A DNA stretch of 64,000 bases, taken from positions 103,043 through 167,042 of the forward strand of contig JARGPI010000015.1 in NCBI GenBank assembly GCA_029213005.1, in the 5' to 3' direction. Positions within the stretch are counted from its first letter, which is position 1. Each line of letters begins with the position of its first letter. Under the pieces are notes generated by a model. That model saw only the letters and a list, made by a program, of their open reading frames with translations, did not search any database and was not told where the DNA came from. Both the position numbers and the translations under genes were made by a program. The DNA comes from Verrucomicrobiales bacterium (GTDB lineage Bacteria; Verrucomicrobiota; Verrucomicrobiia; Verrucomicrobiales; DEV007). Below, piece after piece: positions 10,015-19,274 of the stretch.

Positions 10015-10049
10015 TGTACAGGGTACAGTCCGAAACTGTACAGGGTACA
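10015..10049. repeat. Two copies of TGTACAGGGTACA at 22-bp period
   Basis: TGTACAGGGTACA at 10015-10027 and 10037-10049, separated by 9 nt, in the addB/addA intergenic gap. Confidence 0.97.
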
Positions 10050-10066
10050 ATCCACCTATTTTCTGC

Positions 10067-13000
10067 ATGAAAGACAAACTCACTTTTATAACCGCCAGTG
10101 CCGGCAGCGGCAAAACCTACAGCCTCGTGAAAGAGGTCATCGACGCGGTTCGCTCCGGCTTTGCCAAGCCCGGCAGGATTATCGCGACGACCTTCACCTG
10201 CGCCGCAGCCAACGAAATGAAGGAGCGGATTTCCTCGGCTTTTCACGAAGCCAAACTTCATGACGAAGCCTCCGAGCTGGAGAGCGACGGGATGATCTCC
10301 ACCGTCCACGGGATCTGTTTCAAACTCCTCAACCGCTTCGCCTTCGAAGCGGGCATCTCACCCGACATTCGGGTTCTGGATGAAACCGAAGCCAAGCTCC
10401 TCCTCGACCGCTCCATCGATGAAGTCGTCGACGAAGCAACCCGTCAGGAGGTCTACACCCTCGCCAGTCGCCTCGGACAGCGTAACTCGCGGACCTGGCA
10501 GTGGTACTGGCGTCGCGACGTGAAAATGATTGTGGAAAATGCCCGCTCTAACGATATCCCGCTCGCCCGCCTCCGGGAAATGGGCGAAGCCAGCTGGCAG
10601 GAGATGCTCGAGGAACTCGGCGGCGAATCCATCCCCGATCTCGACGACCGCCTCTGTGCGAAAATCGATGATTTTCTCAGCAACAGCGAACATTCCACTC
10701 TCAAAAACACCCGAGACTACCGGCTTCTCGTGATGGGAATCAAGGCCCGGGTCAAAGCCGCTAATTTCCCCTGGTCGAACTGGGAAAAGCTCACCAGGGA
10801 GAAGCCCGAGAGCAAACTCAAAGACTACGCGGAAGCAATCGCCGACGTCGCGAGGCAAGTCCAGAAACACCCCCGCCTCCATCGGGATTTACGAAACTAC
10901 ATCACCCTGCTTTTTGAGATCGCCGAGAAATCCGGAACCCGGTTTACCGAGTTGAAAAGAGATCGCGGGGCCGCCGACTTCGCGGATCTCGAAAAAGCGA
11001 CCCTCGACCTGCTCCGCGAGAACGGAAACGTGACCGAAGTGCTCGCCGAAGACATCGACCTCCTCCTCGTTGATGAATTTCAGGACACCAGCCCAATCCA
11101 ACTGGCTCTCTTCGCCGAGCTGGGCAAACTGGCCAAACGCGTCATTTGGGTGGGCGATGTAAAACAATCGATTTACGGCTTTCGAGGCTCCGACCCCGAG
11201 TTGGTTTTCCAGGCGGCCAGCGGAGCCGGAAAACGGGAATCACTCGGGAATTCGTGGCGCTCCCTCCCGGGAATCGTGGGATTGAACAACCTGATGTTTG
11301 CGCCAGCTTTTGAAGAACATCTCGGCCTATCTCAGGAGGAAACCGTGATTTTACCGAAGCGGGGCAACCCTCCCGGGATTCAGCCCGCCATCGAAGTTAC
11401 CGAACTTTCCAGCGGCGAGACCTACAACAACGGACGCCCCAAATACCTCGGTCGAAACCGTCCCTCGGTGATTGCCGATGCCGTAACCGATCTAATCAAA
11501 CGCGGCGACCAACTCGTAGTCGATAAGAGCAGCCTGACAAAAACTGATCTCACCGGAAAAGCCCGTCCAATCGAGCCCGGAGACATCGCAATCCTGGTTC
11601 GCCGCGGAGCCAATGCCGAAAATATCGGCGCCCAGCTGCGCGCCCGCGGCTTCGATGTCTCGATGACGGGAAGCGGCCTGCTCGCAGCGCCCGAAGCGGT
11701 TTTGGCCATTGCCTGCCTGAGGAGATGGATCGATTCGGCGGATTCCCTCGCCGCAGCCGAAATTATCGCACTCGAATCACTCAACAAGGTGGAAACATGG
11801 CTTGAGGACCGCCTCACTTTCATCGAAAATCTTGAGGAGAGCGAGCTGCGCAATCCCTGGGAGCCATCCAGCTCCCCCGCTCTCTCGTCACTCCTTGCCG
11901 CTGCCCGCGATGATGAATTCCGGACGCTGAATTCGCCCCTCGCGTCCTTTGACCGGGCGATTCAAGCAGCGGGAGTTACGCGAATCATTTCCGCCTGGGG
12001 ACCCGGCGAAACCCGCGCCGGCCAGCGTCTCGCCAATCTGGAGCAACTTCGTCGCTACATCGCAGATTACGAAACACGGGCCATGGAATTTGGAACTCCG
12101 GCAACCTTGAACGGACTCTTTGGATGGCTCGAAGACCTCACCCAATCGGGAGAGGATCTTTTTCCGAAAAACCGCACCAAAGGCGCGATCTCAGTCGGAA
12201 CCTACCATTCCTCGAAAGGACTCGAATGGCCCGTCGTTTTCCTGTCCGACCTCGGAGATTCGCCAATGACGAGTCTCTACAATCTGCGGGTCGTAAGAAA
12301 GACCGCCGGCGATACTAAAGAACTCGACTTTTCGGCACCTCTGGCCGGACGCGAACTGCGCCTCTGGATTCATCCCTTCGGCAAAGGTTTCAGCCTCGGT
12401 GGGGATCACCCTCTCGATATCGCTCTGGAAGACAGCGAAACCGGTCGGCAGGTCGCCAAGCGTGATGAAAACGAGCTTTTGCGCCTCCTTTACGTCGGAA
12501 TGACGAGAGCCCGGGATCGCATGATTTTTCTCCACGAACCCTGCTCCGTGCCAACCTGGCTCCAGGGGTTGGGGATGAGCGAAGCCGCGGCCATTCTCAA
12601 CCGAAATCTTAATACGATCCCGACAACGCACCGCATTTACGAGTTCAATGCGGAAAACGAACGGCTTGCTGTGGCGAAACAATCTGTGATCCAACTTCCC
12701 AAAACCTCTCCGGTCAAAACCCCGCGACTACCCGCCAATCTGACGCCCTCAGGACAGGACCGCATCGAAGGCGCCTCCATCAAAGAAATCATTCAGTTCG
12801 GCTCCCGTTTGCCTCTCGAAAAAGCCGTCAATGAGCGGGACTACGGCGATGCCATGCACCGGATCTTTGCCTCCGAAGTGTTTCAGCCAGGCTTATCGGA
12901 AACGGATCGAAATGAGCGGATCAAATGGATACTCGCCGCTTTTGATCTCGATAAGCGGCTGAACACCAAAGAGATCCTCAGATCCGTTGATCGGTACCGG

Positions 13001-13309
13001 AAGTTCGTTAGGGATACTTTCGACCCGGAATCGGAGGAAGTCGAAGTCCCCTTTTCCGTCACCAATGCTGAGGGTCAGCGCATCACGGGCTTCATCGACC
13101 ACCTCCTTCACCTCAAAGACGGCAGAAAAGTGATTATTGATCACAAAATCTATCCCGGGGGCCACGACCAGCGACGTGAGGTAGCGCTCGGTTACTCCGG
13201 TCAACTCGCCACCTACGCGGGATGTGTTGATCAGGGCGCGGGTGCCTCCACGTGGATCCACTTCGCGACAACCGGGGAAGTTATGAACGTCGAAGTTCCA
13301 ACCCGATAA
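10067..13309 (+). CDS. AddA/RecB-like UvrD-family helicase-nuclease
   Basis: FITASAGSGKTYSLV Walker A, LLLVDEFQDTSPIQLALF motif II, GDVKQSIYGFRGSDPELV, YVGMTRARDRM, C-terminal GFIDHLL...VIIDHKIYPG nuclease motif. Confidence 0.93.
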   Translation: MKDKLTFITASAGSGKTYSLVKEVIDAVRSGFAKPGRIIATTFTCAAANEMKERISSAFHEAKLHDEASELESDGMISTVHGICFKLLNRFAFEAGISPDIRVLDETEAKLLLDRSIDEVVDEATRQEVYTLASRLGQRNSRTWQWYWRRDVKMIVENARSNDIPLARLREMGEASWQEMLEELGGESIPDLDDRLCAKIDDFLSNSEHSTLKNTRDYRLLVMGIKARVKAANFPWSNWEKLTREKPESKLKDYAEAIADVARQVQKHPRLHRDLRNYITLLFEIAEKSGTRFTELKRDRGAADFADLEKATLDLLRENGNVTEVLAEDIDLLLVDEFQDTSPIQLALFAELGKLAKRVIWVGDVKQSIYGFRGSDPELVFQAASGAGKRESLGNSWRSLPGIVGLNNLMFAPAFEEHLGLSQEETVILPKRGNPPGIQPAIEVTELSSGETYNNGRPKYLGRNRPSVIADAVTDLIKRGDQLVVDKSSLTKTDLTGKARPIEPGDIAILVRRGANAENIGAQLRARGFDVSMTGSGLLAAPEAVLAIACLRRWIDSADSLAAAEIIALESLNKVETWLEDRLTFIENLEESELRNPWEPSSSPALSSLLAAARDDEFRTLNSPLASFDRAIQAAGVTRIISAWGPGETRAGQRLANLEQLRRYIADYETRAMEFGTPATLNGLFGWLEDLTQSGEDLFPKNRTKGAISVGTYHSSKGLEWPVVFLSDLGDSPMTSLYNLRVVRKTAGDTKELDFSAPLAGRELRLWIHPFGKGFSLGGDHPLDIALEDSETGRQVAKRDENELLRLLYVGMTRARDRMIFLHEPCSVPTWLQGLGMSEAAAILNRNLNTIPTTHRIYEFNAENERLAVAKQSVIQLPKTSPVKTPRLPANLTPSGQDRIEGASIKEIIQFGSRLPLEKAVNERDYGDAMHRIFASEVFQPGLSETDRNERIKWILAAFDLDKRLNTKEILRSVDRYRKFVRDTFDPESEEVEVPFSVTNAEGQRITGFIDHLLHLKDGRKVIIDHKIYPGGHDQRREVALGYSGQLATYAGCVDQGAGASTWIHFATTGEVMNVEVPTR

Positions 13310-13472
13310 GCCTTAGGTGATGCCCGATATAGTTGTCCACACTGAATTGTTATAATTCTGGAATAATCGGTTTACAGAAAAAAGTTTTGTAGCAATGTGG
13401 CGGGCCGTATAACGCTGATTTAGTTAAGACATCCAAATCATTAGTTTTTATTAAAAATACACTTGCGAAAGG

Positions 13473-13501
13473 TTTACAGAAACTGTAAAAAAGGCTAGAA
13501 T
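13473..13501 (+). promoter_or_regulatory. Candidate sigma70-type promoter with overlapping palindromic operator
   Basis: TTTACA (13473-13478), 17-nt spacer, TAGAAT (13496-13501); overlapping perfect inverted repeat TTTACAG-AAA-CTGTAAA (13473-13489). Confidence 0.6.
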
Positions 13502-13507
13502 ACTCCA

Positions 13508-13712
13508 AATTTATGGTTAATTTTCAAGTAATTTACCATGGCCAGAATCGTGACTTTATTCAACAGAACCACTTTCTCCCTCAGGACGTAATCGACAGCT
13601 AGATTACTTCTTCCACCCATTCGAAAAGAGATTCCCGCTCTTACCCCGATTTCGACAAAGACGCTCTGTATGACCATCCCTTGCTTTGCAAGAAGCAAGG
13701 GATGGTTTTTTG
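13508..13712 (+). ncRNA. Candidate small independent transcript (sRNA or leader with small ORF)
   Basis: Bounded by a near-consensus promoter and a strong intrinsic terminator; includes a small ORF from ATG 13513 (MVNFQVIYHGQNRDFIQQNHFLPQDVIDS). Confidence 0.4.
13674..13711 (+). terminator. Rho-independent terminator
   Basis: CCATCCCTTGCTT - TGCAAG - AAGCAAGGGATGG (perfect 13-bp stem) followed by TTTTTT. Confidence 0.93.
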
Positions 13713-13763
13713 TCTTCTTGAATCTTTATCAAATCAGATGATGCTCTGCTACCCAGCTAACCG

Positions 13764-15209
13764 ATGAAAATAGCGATCGTCCATTACCACCTTCGAAGAG
13801 GCGGAGTCACCAACGTGATTCAGTCCTCTCAGGAAGCATTGCGTGGTACTGGCGCGGAAGTTTTGGTGATTTCCGGCGAACCACCGGAAGGAGCTGAGAT
13901 GGCGAATGTGGTCACGAATTCCGGTTTAAGCTACCGCAACAAGGGTTATCTCAGCGCCGCGGAGGGTCTCACCGACTCGCTGCAACGGACTGCTCAGGAG
14001 CATTTCGGCTCCCAACCGGACGTCTGGCACATCCACAACCACAGCCTGGGTAAAAACGTGCTTCTGCCTCTCGCCATTACCGGACTGGCGGAGGATAAAG
14101 CCGGAATTTTGCTGCAGATGCACGATTTTCCAGAAGACGGGCGACCTCAAAATTACGTGTCGCAGTGGAATTTCTACGATCTCGAAAAGGAATTTGCCCG
14201 GACGCTCTACCCTCTGGCCTCGCACATCCACTACGCGACGATCAACAGTCGCGACCGGAATTTTTTGATATCGGCAGGGATGAAGCCGGAGCAAATTCAT
14301 CTGCTCCCGAATGCAGTCCCCGGGACCCAGACGGAAACCACACCGGAAAACCGGCCATTTTCGAAGGATAAAAACTTCATTTTGTATCCCTCGCGCGCCA
14401 TCCGTCGCAAAAATCTGGGCGAGTTGATTCTCCTCGCTCTGGCTTATGGCGACGAAAACGATTTTGCGACCAGCCTGATCCCGGAAAACCCGGAATGGAA
14501 ACCGGTTCACGATCACTGGCAGCAATTGTCGGAGGAGTTGAATCTGCCGATCACTTTCGGCATCGGTCAGGACGGAAAATACTCCTTTGCCGACCTGGTG
14601 GGCTGGGCAGACGGGATGTTAACCACTTCGATTGCCGAAGGATTCGGGCTCGCCTTTCTTGAGCCATGGCTGCTGGGAAAAAGCGCCGTAGGCCGAAACC
14701 TGCCCCGGATCACCACCGACTTCGCCGATTGCGGAATTTCGCTGGATCATCTCTATGACCGGATCAATATCCCGCTCTCCTGGCTGGATAAAAAAGAACT
14801 GCAGAAGACCGCTGACGACACGCTCCGACGCCTTTATCTGGCCTACAACCGCCCCCTGCCCCGGAACGCCGTTAAAAAAGTGTTTTCCAGATGGATAGAG
14901 GACGACGCGATTGATTTCGGAATGTTGAATGAATTTTATCAGACGAAAATCATCAAGAAAGTTTCGGCTGATCCGGCGGCTCTGAAGGAGCTCAATCTGC
15001 CAACGATCGATTTCTGCGATGCTAAAGAAATTGAAATCAAAAATCAGTTGGTGAAGTCCCACTACAGTCTCGATTCCTATCGCGCAAATCTGCTGGGGCT
15101 CTACCAGAGGGTGACCGATAGCCCCCGCGGAAAGATGACCAGTCTGGATCCCAAAAAGGTGCTCGAGCAATTTCTGGATCCGCAGCGACTCAATTTGCTG
15201 AAGACCTGA
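13764..15209 (+). CDS. Glycosyltransferase (GT4-like)
   Basis: MKIAIVHYHLRRGGVTNVIQSSQEAL, DVWHIHNHSLGKN, LYPSRAIRRKNLGELI, TTSIAEGFGLAFLEPWLLGKSAVGRNLP. Confidence 0.85.
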   Translation: MKIAIVHYHLRRGGVTNVIQSSQEALRGTGAEVLVISGEPPEGAEMANVVTNSGLSYRNKGYLSAAEGLTDSLQRTAQEHFGSQPDVWHIHNHSLGKNVLLPLAITGLAEDKAGILLQMHDFPEDGRPQNYVSQWNFYDLEKEFARTLYPLASHIHYATINSRDRNFLISAGMKPEQIHLLPNAVPGTQTETTPENRPFSKDKNFILYPSRAIRRKNLGELILLALAYGDENDFATSLIPENPEWKPVHDHWQQLSEELNLPITFGIGQDGKYSFADLVGWADGMLTTSIAEGFGLAFLEPWLLGKSAVGRNLPRITTDFADCGISLDHLYDRINIPLSWLDKKELQKTADDTLRRLYLAYNRPLPRNAVKKVFSRWIEDDAIDFGMLNEFYQTKIIKKVSADPAALKELNLPTIDFCDAKEIEIKNQLVKSHYSLDSYRANLLGLYQRVTDSPRGKMTSLDPKKVLEQFLDPQRLNLLKT

Positions 15210-16051
15210 TGGATCCGGTTGAGTATTTCCGTAACCATCTGACACCGAGGCACCCCGTGCCGACCGATACCGCTCCGGCACTTCGCCATTTCGAAGGCAT
15301 CAAAGCCGTCATTTTTGATATCTACGGCACAATGTTGGTGTCCGGTGCCGGCGATATCGGAGTAGACGCGAGCAACGCGAGAATGCTGGGGGCGATGAAA
15401 GAAACGCTCGAGAGTTTTGGAAGCACAGTGCCCCCGGAGAACGCACTCGCAGAATATTTCGATCTGATCGATGAGCTGCACCGGAAGTCTGATCATGAGT
15501 ATCCGGAAATTGAAATTCGAACGGTTTGGACCGCTCTTTTAGAGCGGCATGGCCTATCTCCTGATTTAGCTTCCGAGGCCTGCGTCATCTTCGAGTGCGC
15601 TGCTAATCCGGTCTGGCCGATGCCGGAATTGGAGGAGTCTCTTTCCGCAATCAAGAGCTCGGGAAAACGACTCGGTATTATTTCAAATGCTCAATTCTAT
15701 ACTCCCCTACTATTTCCCGCACTATTCGGAAAGGAGTTACCGGAACTGGGCTTTGATCGAGAGGCCGTTATCTATTCCTATCAAGTCGGCGAAGGCAAGC
15801 CCTCCCGAAATCTCTACCAGTCGATGAAGGAAATCCTTAATACCAAATCGATTTCTCCTGCCGAAACCCTGTATATCGGTAACGATATGCTCAAGGATAT
15901 TTATCCCGCCCGGGCGGAAGGCTTTAACACGGTACTTTTTGCAGGCGACCAGCGCAGCCTCCGATGGCATCATGGAGATGATCGATTGATCGGAATCTCA
16001 CCCGATGCCATCATCACTGAACTGAATCAAATCCAGCAACTGATTTCATGA
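15209..16051 (+). CDS. HAD-superfamily hydrolase
   Basis: KAVIFDIYGTMLVSG, LGIISNAQ, VGEGKPSRNLY, LYIGNDMLKDIYPARAEGFNTVLFAGD; start overlaps upstream stop. Confidence 0.88.
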   Translation: MDPVEYFRNHLTPRHPVPTDTAPALRHFEGIKAVIFDIYGTMLVSGAGDIGVDASNARMLGAMKETLESFGSTVPPENALAEYFDLIDELHRKSDHEYPEIEIRTVWTALLERHGLSPDLASEACVIFECAANPVWPMPELEESLSAIKSSGKRLGIISNAQFYTPLLFPALFGKELPELGFDREAVIYSYQVGEGKPSRNLYQSMKEILNTKSISPAETLYIGNDMLKDIYPARAEGFNTVLFAGDQRSLRWHHGDDRLIGISPDAIITELNQIQQLIS

Positions 16052-16653
16052 ATTCGAGCAAGATTTACCACGTAAAATCAGGAGACCGCGACGCAGCCAA
16101 TATTTTAACCGACTTCAGCTTTCCCTGGTTGAACTACCCCGCTCCCGACACCGAATTCCGCGCCTGGCACGACGGGGAAACCTTCTCTTTTGAATTCCAG
16201 GTTGAAGATCACGATCTGGTGATTTCGGAATCCAACGATCCCTACTTAAAGGTTCTGGAATCAGACCGGGTTGAACTGTTCTTTTCACCAACTACAGATT
16301 TATCCGAACCTTACTATGGATTTGAAATGGATCCCCGTGGACTGGTCTATGATTACAAAGGCGAATTCCATCGAAAATTCGATCCTACCTGGCATCTGGA
16401 AAGCCTCCAAACCCGGGGCAAGCTGACTCCCCGGGGCTACCAGCTGGAAGGCAGCCTCCCTATCTCATCGCTGATCGAACTGAATCTGCTTCGCGATCGG
16501 CAAATGGTTACCGGTGTTTATCGTGCCGAATTCAGCCACAAATCCGACGGAACGATTCAACAGGACTGGATTTCGTGGATTGCTCCCGATACAGAAACGC
16601 CGGACTTTCATATTCCCGACTCCTTCGGACAATTTGTCTTCGAAGATGAATAA
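16048..16653 (+). CDS. CBM9-like (carbohydrate-binding family 9 type) domain protein
   Basis: TEFRAWHDGETFSFEFQVEDHDLV..., ESDRVELFFSPTTDLSEPYYGFEMDPRGLVYDYKGEFHRKFDPTWH; ATGA overlap with upstream gene. Confidence 0.65.
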   Translation: MNSSKIYHVKSGDRDAANILTDFSFPWLNYPAPDTEFRAWHDGETFSFEFQVEDHDLVISESNDPYLKVLESDRVELFFSPTTDLSEPYYGFEMDPRGLVYDYKGEFHRKFDPTWHLESLQTRGKLTPRGYQLEGSLPISSLIELNLLRDRQMVTGVYRAEFSHKSDGTIQQDWISWIAPDTETPDFHIPDSFGQFVFEDE

Positions 16654-16687
16654 ATCGAACCGGACGTCCCTGAATTTTTGATAAGTT

Positions 16688-17425
16688 TCACTGCGTTCGG
16701 TTCGCGAGGTTTTTCTCGACCAGCTTGCCAACTTCGAGGCCCAAATAAACTTCACCTAACTCAGGGTTTTCATCGACTTCTTTTTTGAGGTTCCCTATCG
16801 AAGTCTCTACCGAGTGGACCGTGCCGTCCGCTTCCTGTATGATAAGCATCCAACCGTAGTACTCCCACCCACCAATATTGGAAGAGTCTCTGTCGGAGTC
16901 GTATTCCGTCACGACCGGTTTACATTCGTAGTTGAATGATTGCCCTGCTTTCAGAGAGGTATCAAACTTCTCTTTGTGGAGAATTTTGCCATAGTCTGCA
17001 TCGTCATCCGCATAGCGCTTGGTTTGTCGCGCAACCAAAAGGACGGTGGCCTTTCCATTTATGAAATCAATATCACGGGAATCGTTTTCGATCGCCACTT
17101 TTCCGGTGATCGTTTGGCGTTTCATATAGGAACTGTCTTCGACCCGTTCCCGGCGTCGTCCCACAGAAAGTTTGGCGTCCAGTTTCGCCCTCGCTTTGGG
17201 GGCTGCCGCAATGATTTTGTCCTGTGAAGCCGAATCGAACATGGATATCTTCACGTTAAAAATGGCACCATCCGGTAAACGTTTGATCCGGGTGTTTCCG
17301 CTGGATTGCGTGTAACCCAGCACTTCGACGCTCATGGTTCGCCCTTTCAGATCTTTTACCTCTATCGCACTGAATGCAAAACCCGGAAATAGAAGACACA
17401 CCAACCCAAACAAATACCGTTCCAT
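16688..17425 (-). CDS. Secreted protein with SHD1-like N-terminal region, function unknown
   Basis: Signal peptide MERYLFGLVCLLFPGFAFSA then IEVKDLKGRTMSVEVLGYTQSSGNTRIKRLPDGAIFNVKISMFDSASQDKI. Confidence 0.5.
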   Translation of the reverse strand: MERYLFGLVCLLFPGFAFSAIEVKDLKGRTMSVEVLGYTQSSGNTRIKRLPDGAIFNVKISMFDSASQDKIIAAAPKARAKLDAKLSVGRRRERVEDSSYMKRQTITGKVAIENDSRDIDFINGKATVLLVARQTKRYADDDADYGKILHKEKFDTSLKAGQSFNYECKPVVTEYDSDRDSSNIGGWEYYGWMLIIQEADGTVHSVETSIGNLKKEVDENPELGEVYLGLEVGKLVEKNLANRTQ

Positions 17426-17508
17426 AAGAAAAACTCTACCGAGATAGCATACAAAGTGCCAGTGCAATGTCGTAAAGTTTTTGTAAAACGCTAAAAGTCA
17501 GCGCCAAG

Positions 17509-18372
17509 TCACTTGAGCGATTCGAGCAACCTCGGATCGTCTGTGACCGCAGCGGTAAAGGAAGGGAAGCGTAATCGCCAGCCGGTGGCCTTGATTTTGT
17601 CGTTCGAAACCCGTTTATGGGTCCAGGCCCGTTTCCGGTTTTTGTCCGGCAACGTCTCTCCGGGTACCGGCAGATTCAGGATCCGGGCAAGCCGCTCGTA
17701 GCACTCTCTCTGCGAGATGGGCTCATCATCCGCGACATTATAGATCTCTCCCCGGAGACCGGGATCTCCTGATTCGATGAAGTGAATAATCGCCTGTGCG
17801 GCATCATCACGATGGATTTGATTCAGCCACCGGCTCACCTCCCCTTTTTCAATCTTCGCAGAACCCTCGAGCAACTTCTTCAGGTGCACCGAACGACCGG
17901 GCCCGTAGATACCCGCGAGCCGCAGGACGATCCCACCAGCGGCCAGCAACTGCTCCTCCGCGGTTCGGAGATACTTTCCCGTCTCACGGTCGGGATTGGT
18001 CGGAGAGTCCTCATTAACTGTTCCGCCATCGACTTGAGGATACACGCTGGTGCTGCTTGTCAAAATCAGTGGGATCCCACTGAAAACTGAAACCAAGTGC
18101 TGAATCCCATCGACGAAAACCGATCGGTAAGCCTCCGGGCCACCCCGACTGGAACTGGCACAGTGTGTGATAAAATCAGGAGTAAAACCTGCAGCCTTTA
18201 ACTCACCGCTCAGCTTCTGAATCGATTCTACGTCGCCCAGATCCGCTTCACGACAGGTTCCTTTACCATTTTTGCTCGCGACTTCGACATGATGCCCTTT
18301 TGAGCGAAGCTCTTCCGCGAGGTAACTGCCGAGATAACCGTTCCCCAGAATCAGGATCTTTAACTCCTCCAT
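17509..18372 (-). CDS. NAD-dependent epimerase/dehydratase (extended SDR)
   Basis: ILGNGYLGSYLAEELRSKGHHVEV, LRLAGIYGPGRSVHLKKLLEG, WLNQIHRDDAAQAIIHFIE, YNVADDEPISQRECYERL. Confidence 0.88.
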   Translation of the reverse strand: MEELKILILGNGYLGSYLAEELRSKGHHVEVASKNGKGTCREADLGDVESIQKLSGELKAAGFTPDFITHCASSSRGGPEAYRSVFVDGIQHLVSVFSGIPLILTSSTSVYPQVDGGTVNEDSPTNPDRETGKYLRTAEEQLLAAGGIVLRLAGIYGPGRSVHLKKLLEGSAKIEKGEVSRWLNQIHRDDAAQAIIHFIESGDPGLRGEIYNVADDEPISQRECYERLARILNLPVPGETLPDKNRKRAWTHKRVSNDKIKATGWRLRFPSFTAAVTDDPRLLESLK

Positions 18373-18385
18373 GTTTCCCCTCCGA

Positions 18386-19150
18386 TTAACGGGCTGAGGC
18401 CGGATTGATCAACTTTTTGACATCATCCATGCTCATCTGGAGGTTGTCCTGATAACCACTCATTCCCTGAACACCTTCCGGAATGGCAGATTTGTTAAAC
18501 GCCTTCGACGCGATTCGATCACTTGAAGTGCGATAGGTTTTGTTGAATCGATCCGAGCTCGAACCGTTCTCCCGCGCCATTTGGTTCTCGAAAGATGAGC
18601 TGTTGGTTTTAAAGAGTTTATTGACGAAATGTTTGGTTTCACTTCCCGATTCCGAAGCTTTCATCGACCCATCCTTAAAAGTTTTCGATCCGGCGAACTC
18701 CTGACGCTGGAGGTACTCTGGAGTTTTGAACTCCTTTTTGGCGAAATTGTTATCTTTGAATCGCGCTTTCTTATTACCGTCAAAAGCCCGGCCAGTTTCG
18801 CGGGCCGTTGATGAGGAACGATCCCCGTACAGATCATCGCGCTTCTCGACTCGAACGACTTCGCCGTCACTGTTTTTGATGACCCTTTCGTTTTTCAGCG
18901 TATTGGCAACCCGGTCAGCGCCCTCATTTTTCTTTCCGCTGCTGGCCAATTCGTTGTCGTTGACCCCGGAAAATTTGTAGCCCGACTCGCGCTTCAGTCC
19001 CACTTTCCGGACTTTACCGAACTTACCGAACTTCGATCCCTCCAGCGATGTGGCGATCTCCGGCTCGTCCGTCGTTTGGCACTGGCAACAGAATAGCACG
19101 CCCACAATTGCGGGAAGCATCAGCTTAAAGGCCTGCCAGTTAATGTTCAT
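18386..19150 (-). CDS. Lys/Ser-rich hypothetical exported protein (possible lipoprotein)
   Basis: Hydrophobic N-terminus ending FCCQCQTTDEPE; low-complexity K/S/F-rich remainder. Start codon chosen approximately. Confidence 0.45.
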   Translation of the reverse strand: MNINWQAFKLMLPAIVGVLFCCQCQTTDEPEIATSLEGSKFGKFGKVRKVGLKRESGYKFSGVNDNELASSGKKNEGADRVANTLKNERVIKNSDGEVVRVEKRDDLYGDRSSSTARETGRAFDGNKKARFKDNNFAKKEFKTPEYLQRQEFAGSKTFKDGSMKASESGSETKHFVNKLFKTNSSSFENQMARENGSSSDRFNKTYRTSSDRIASKAFNKSAIPEGVQGMSGYQDNLQMSMDDVKKLINPASAR

Positions 19151-19274
19151 CGTGCGCGAGAGGTTCGCAGCGGAAACAGAGATCGACAAGGTCTAATCGA
19201 TATCGTTTTCGATGCGGGCGCGAGTATCACATTTTTCACCGCTTTTGACAATCTTTCTCGGCCCAAATATAAAA

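Noticed and set aside
13926-14525. 199-aa ORF on the - strand inside the GT4 gene
   Set aside because: Opposite strand of a well-supported glycosyltransferase; no domain or start-region support.
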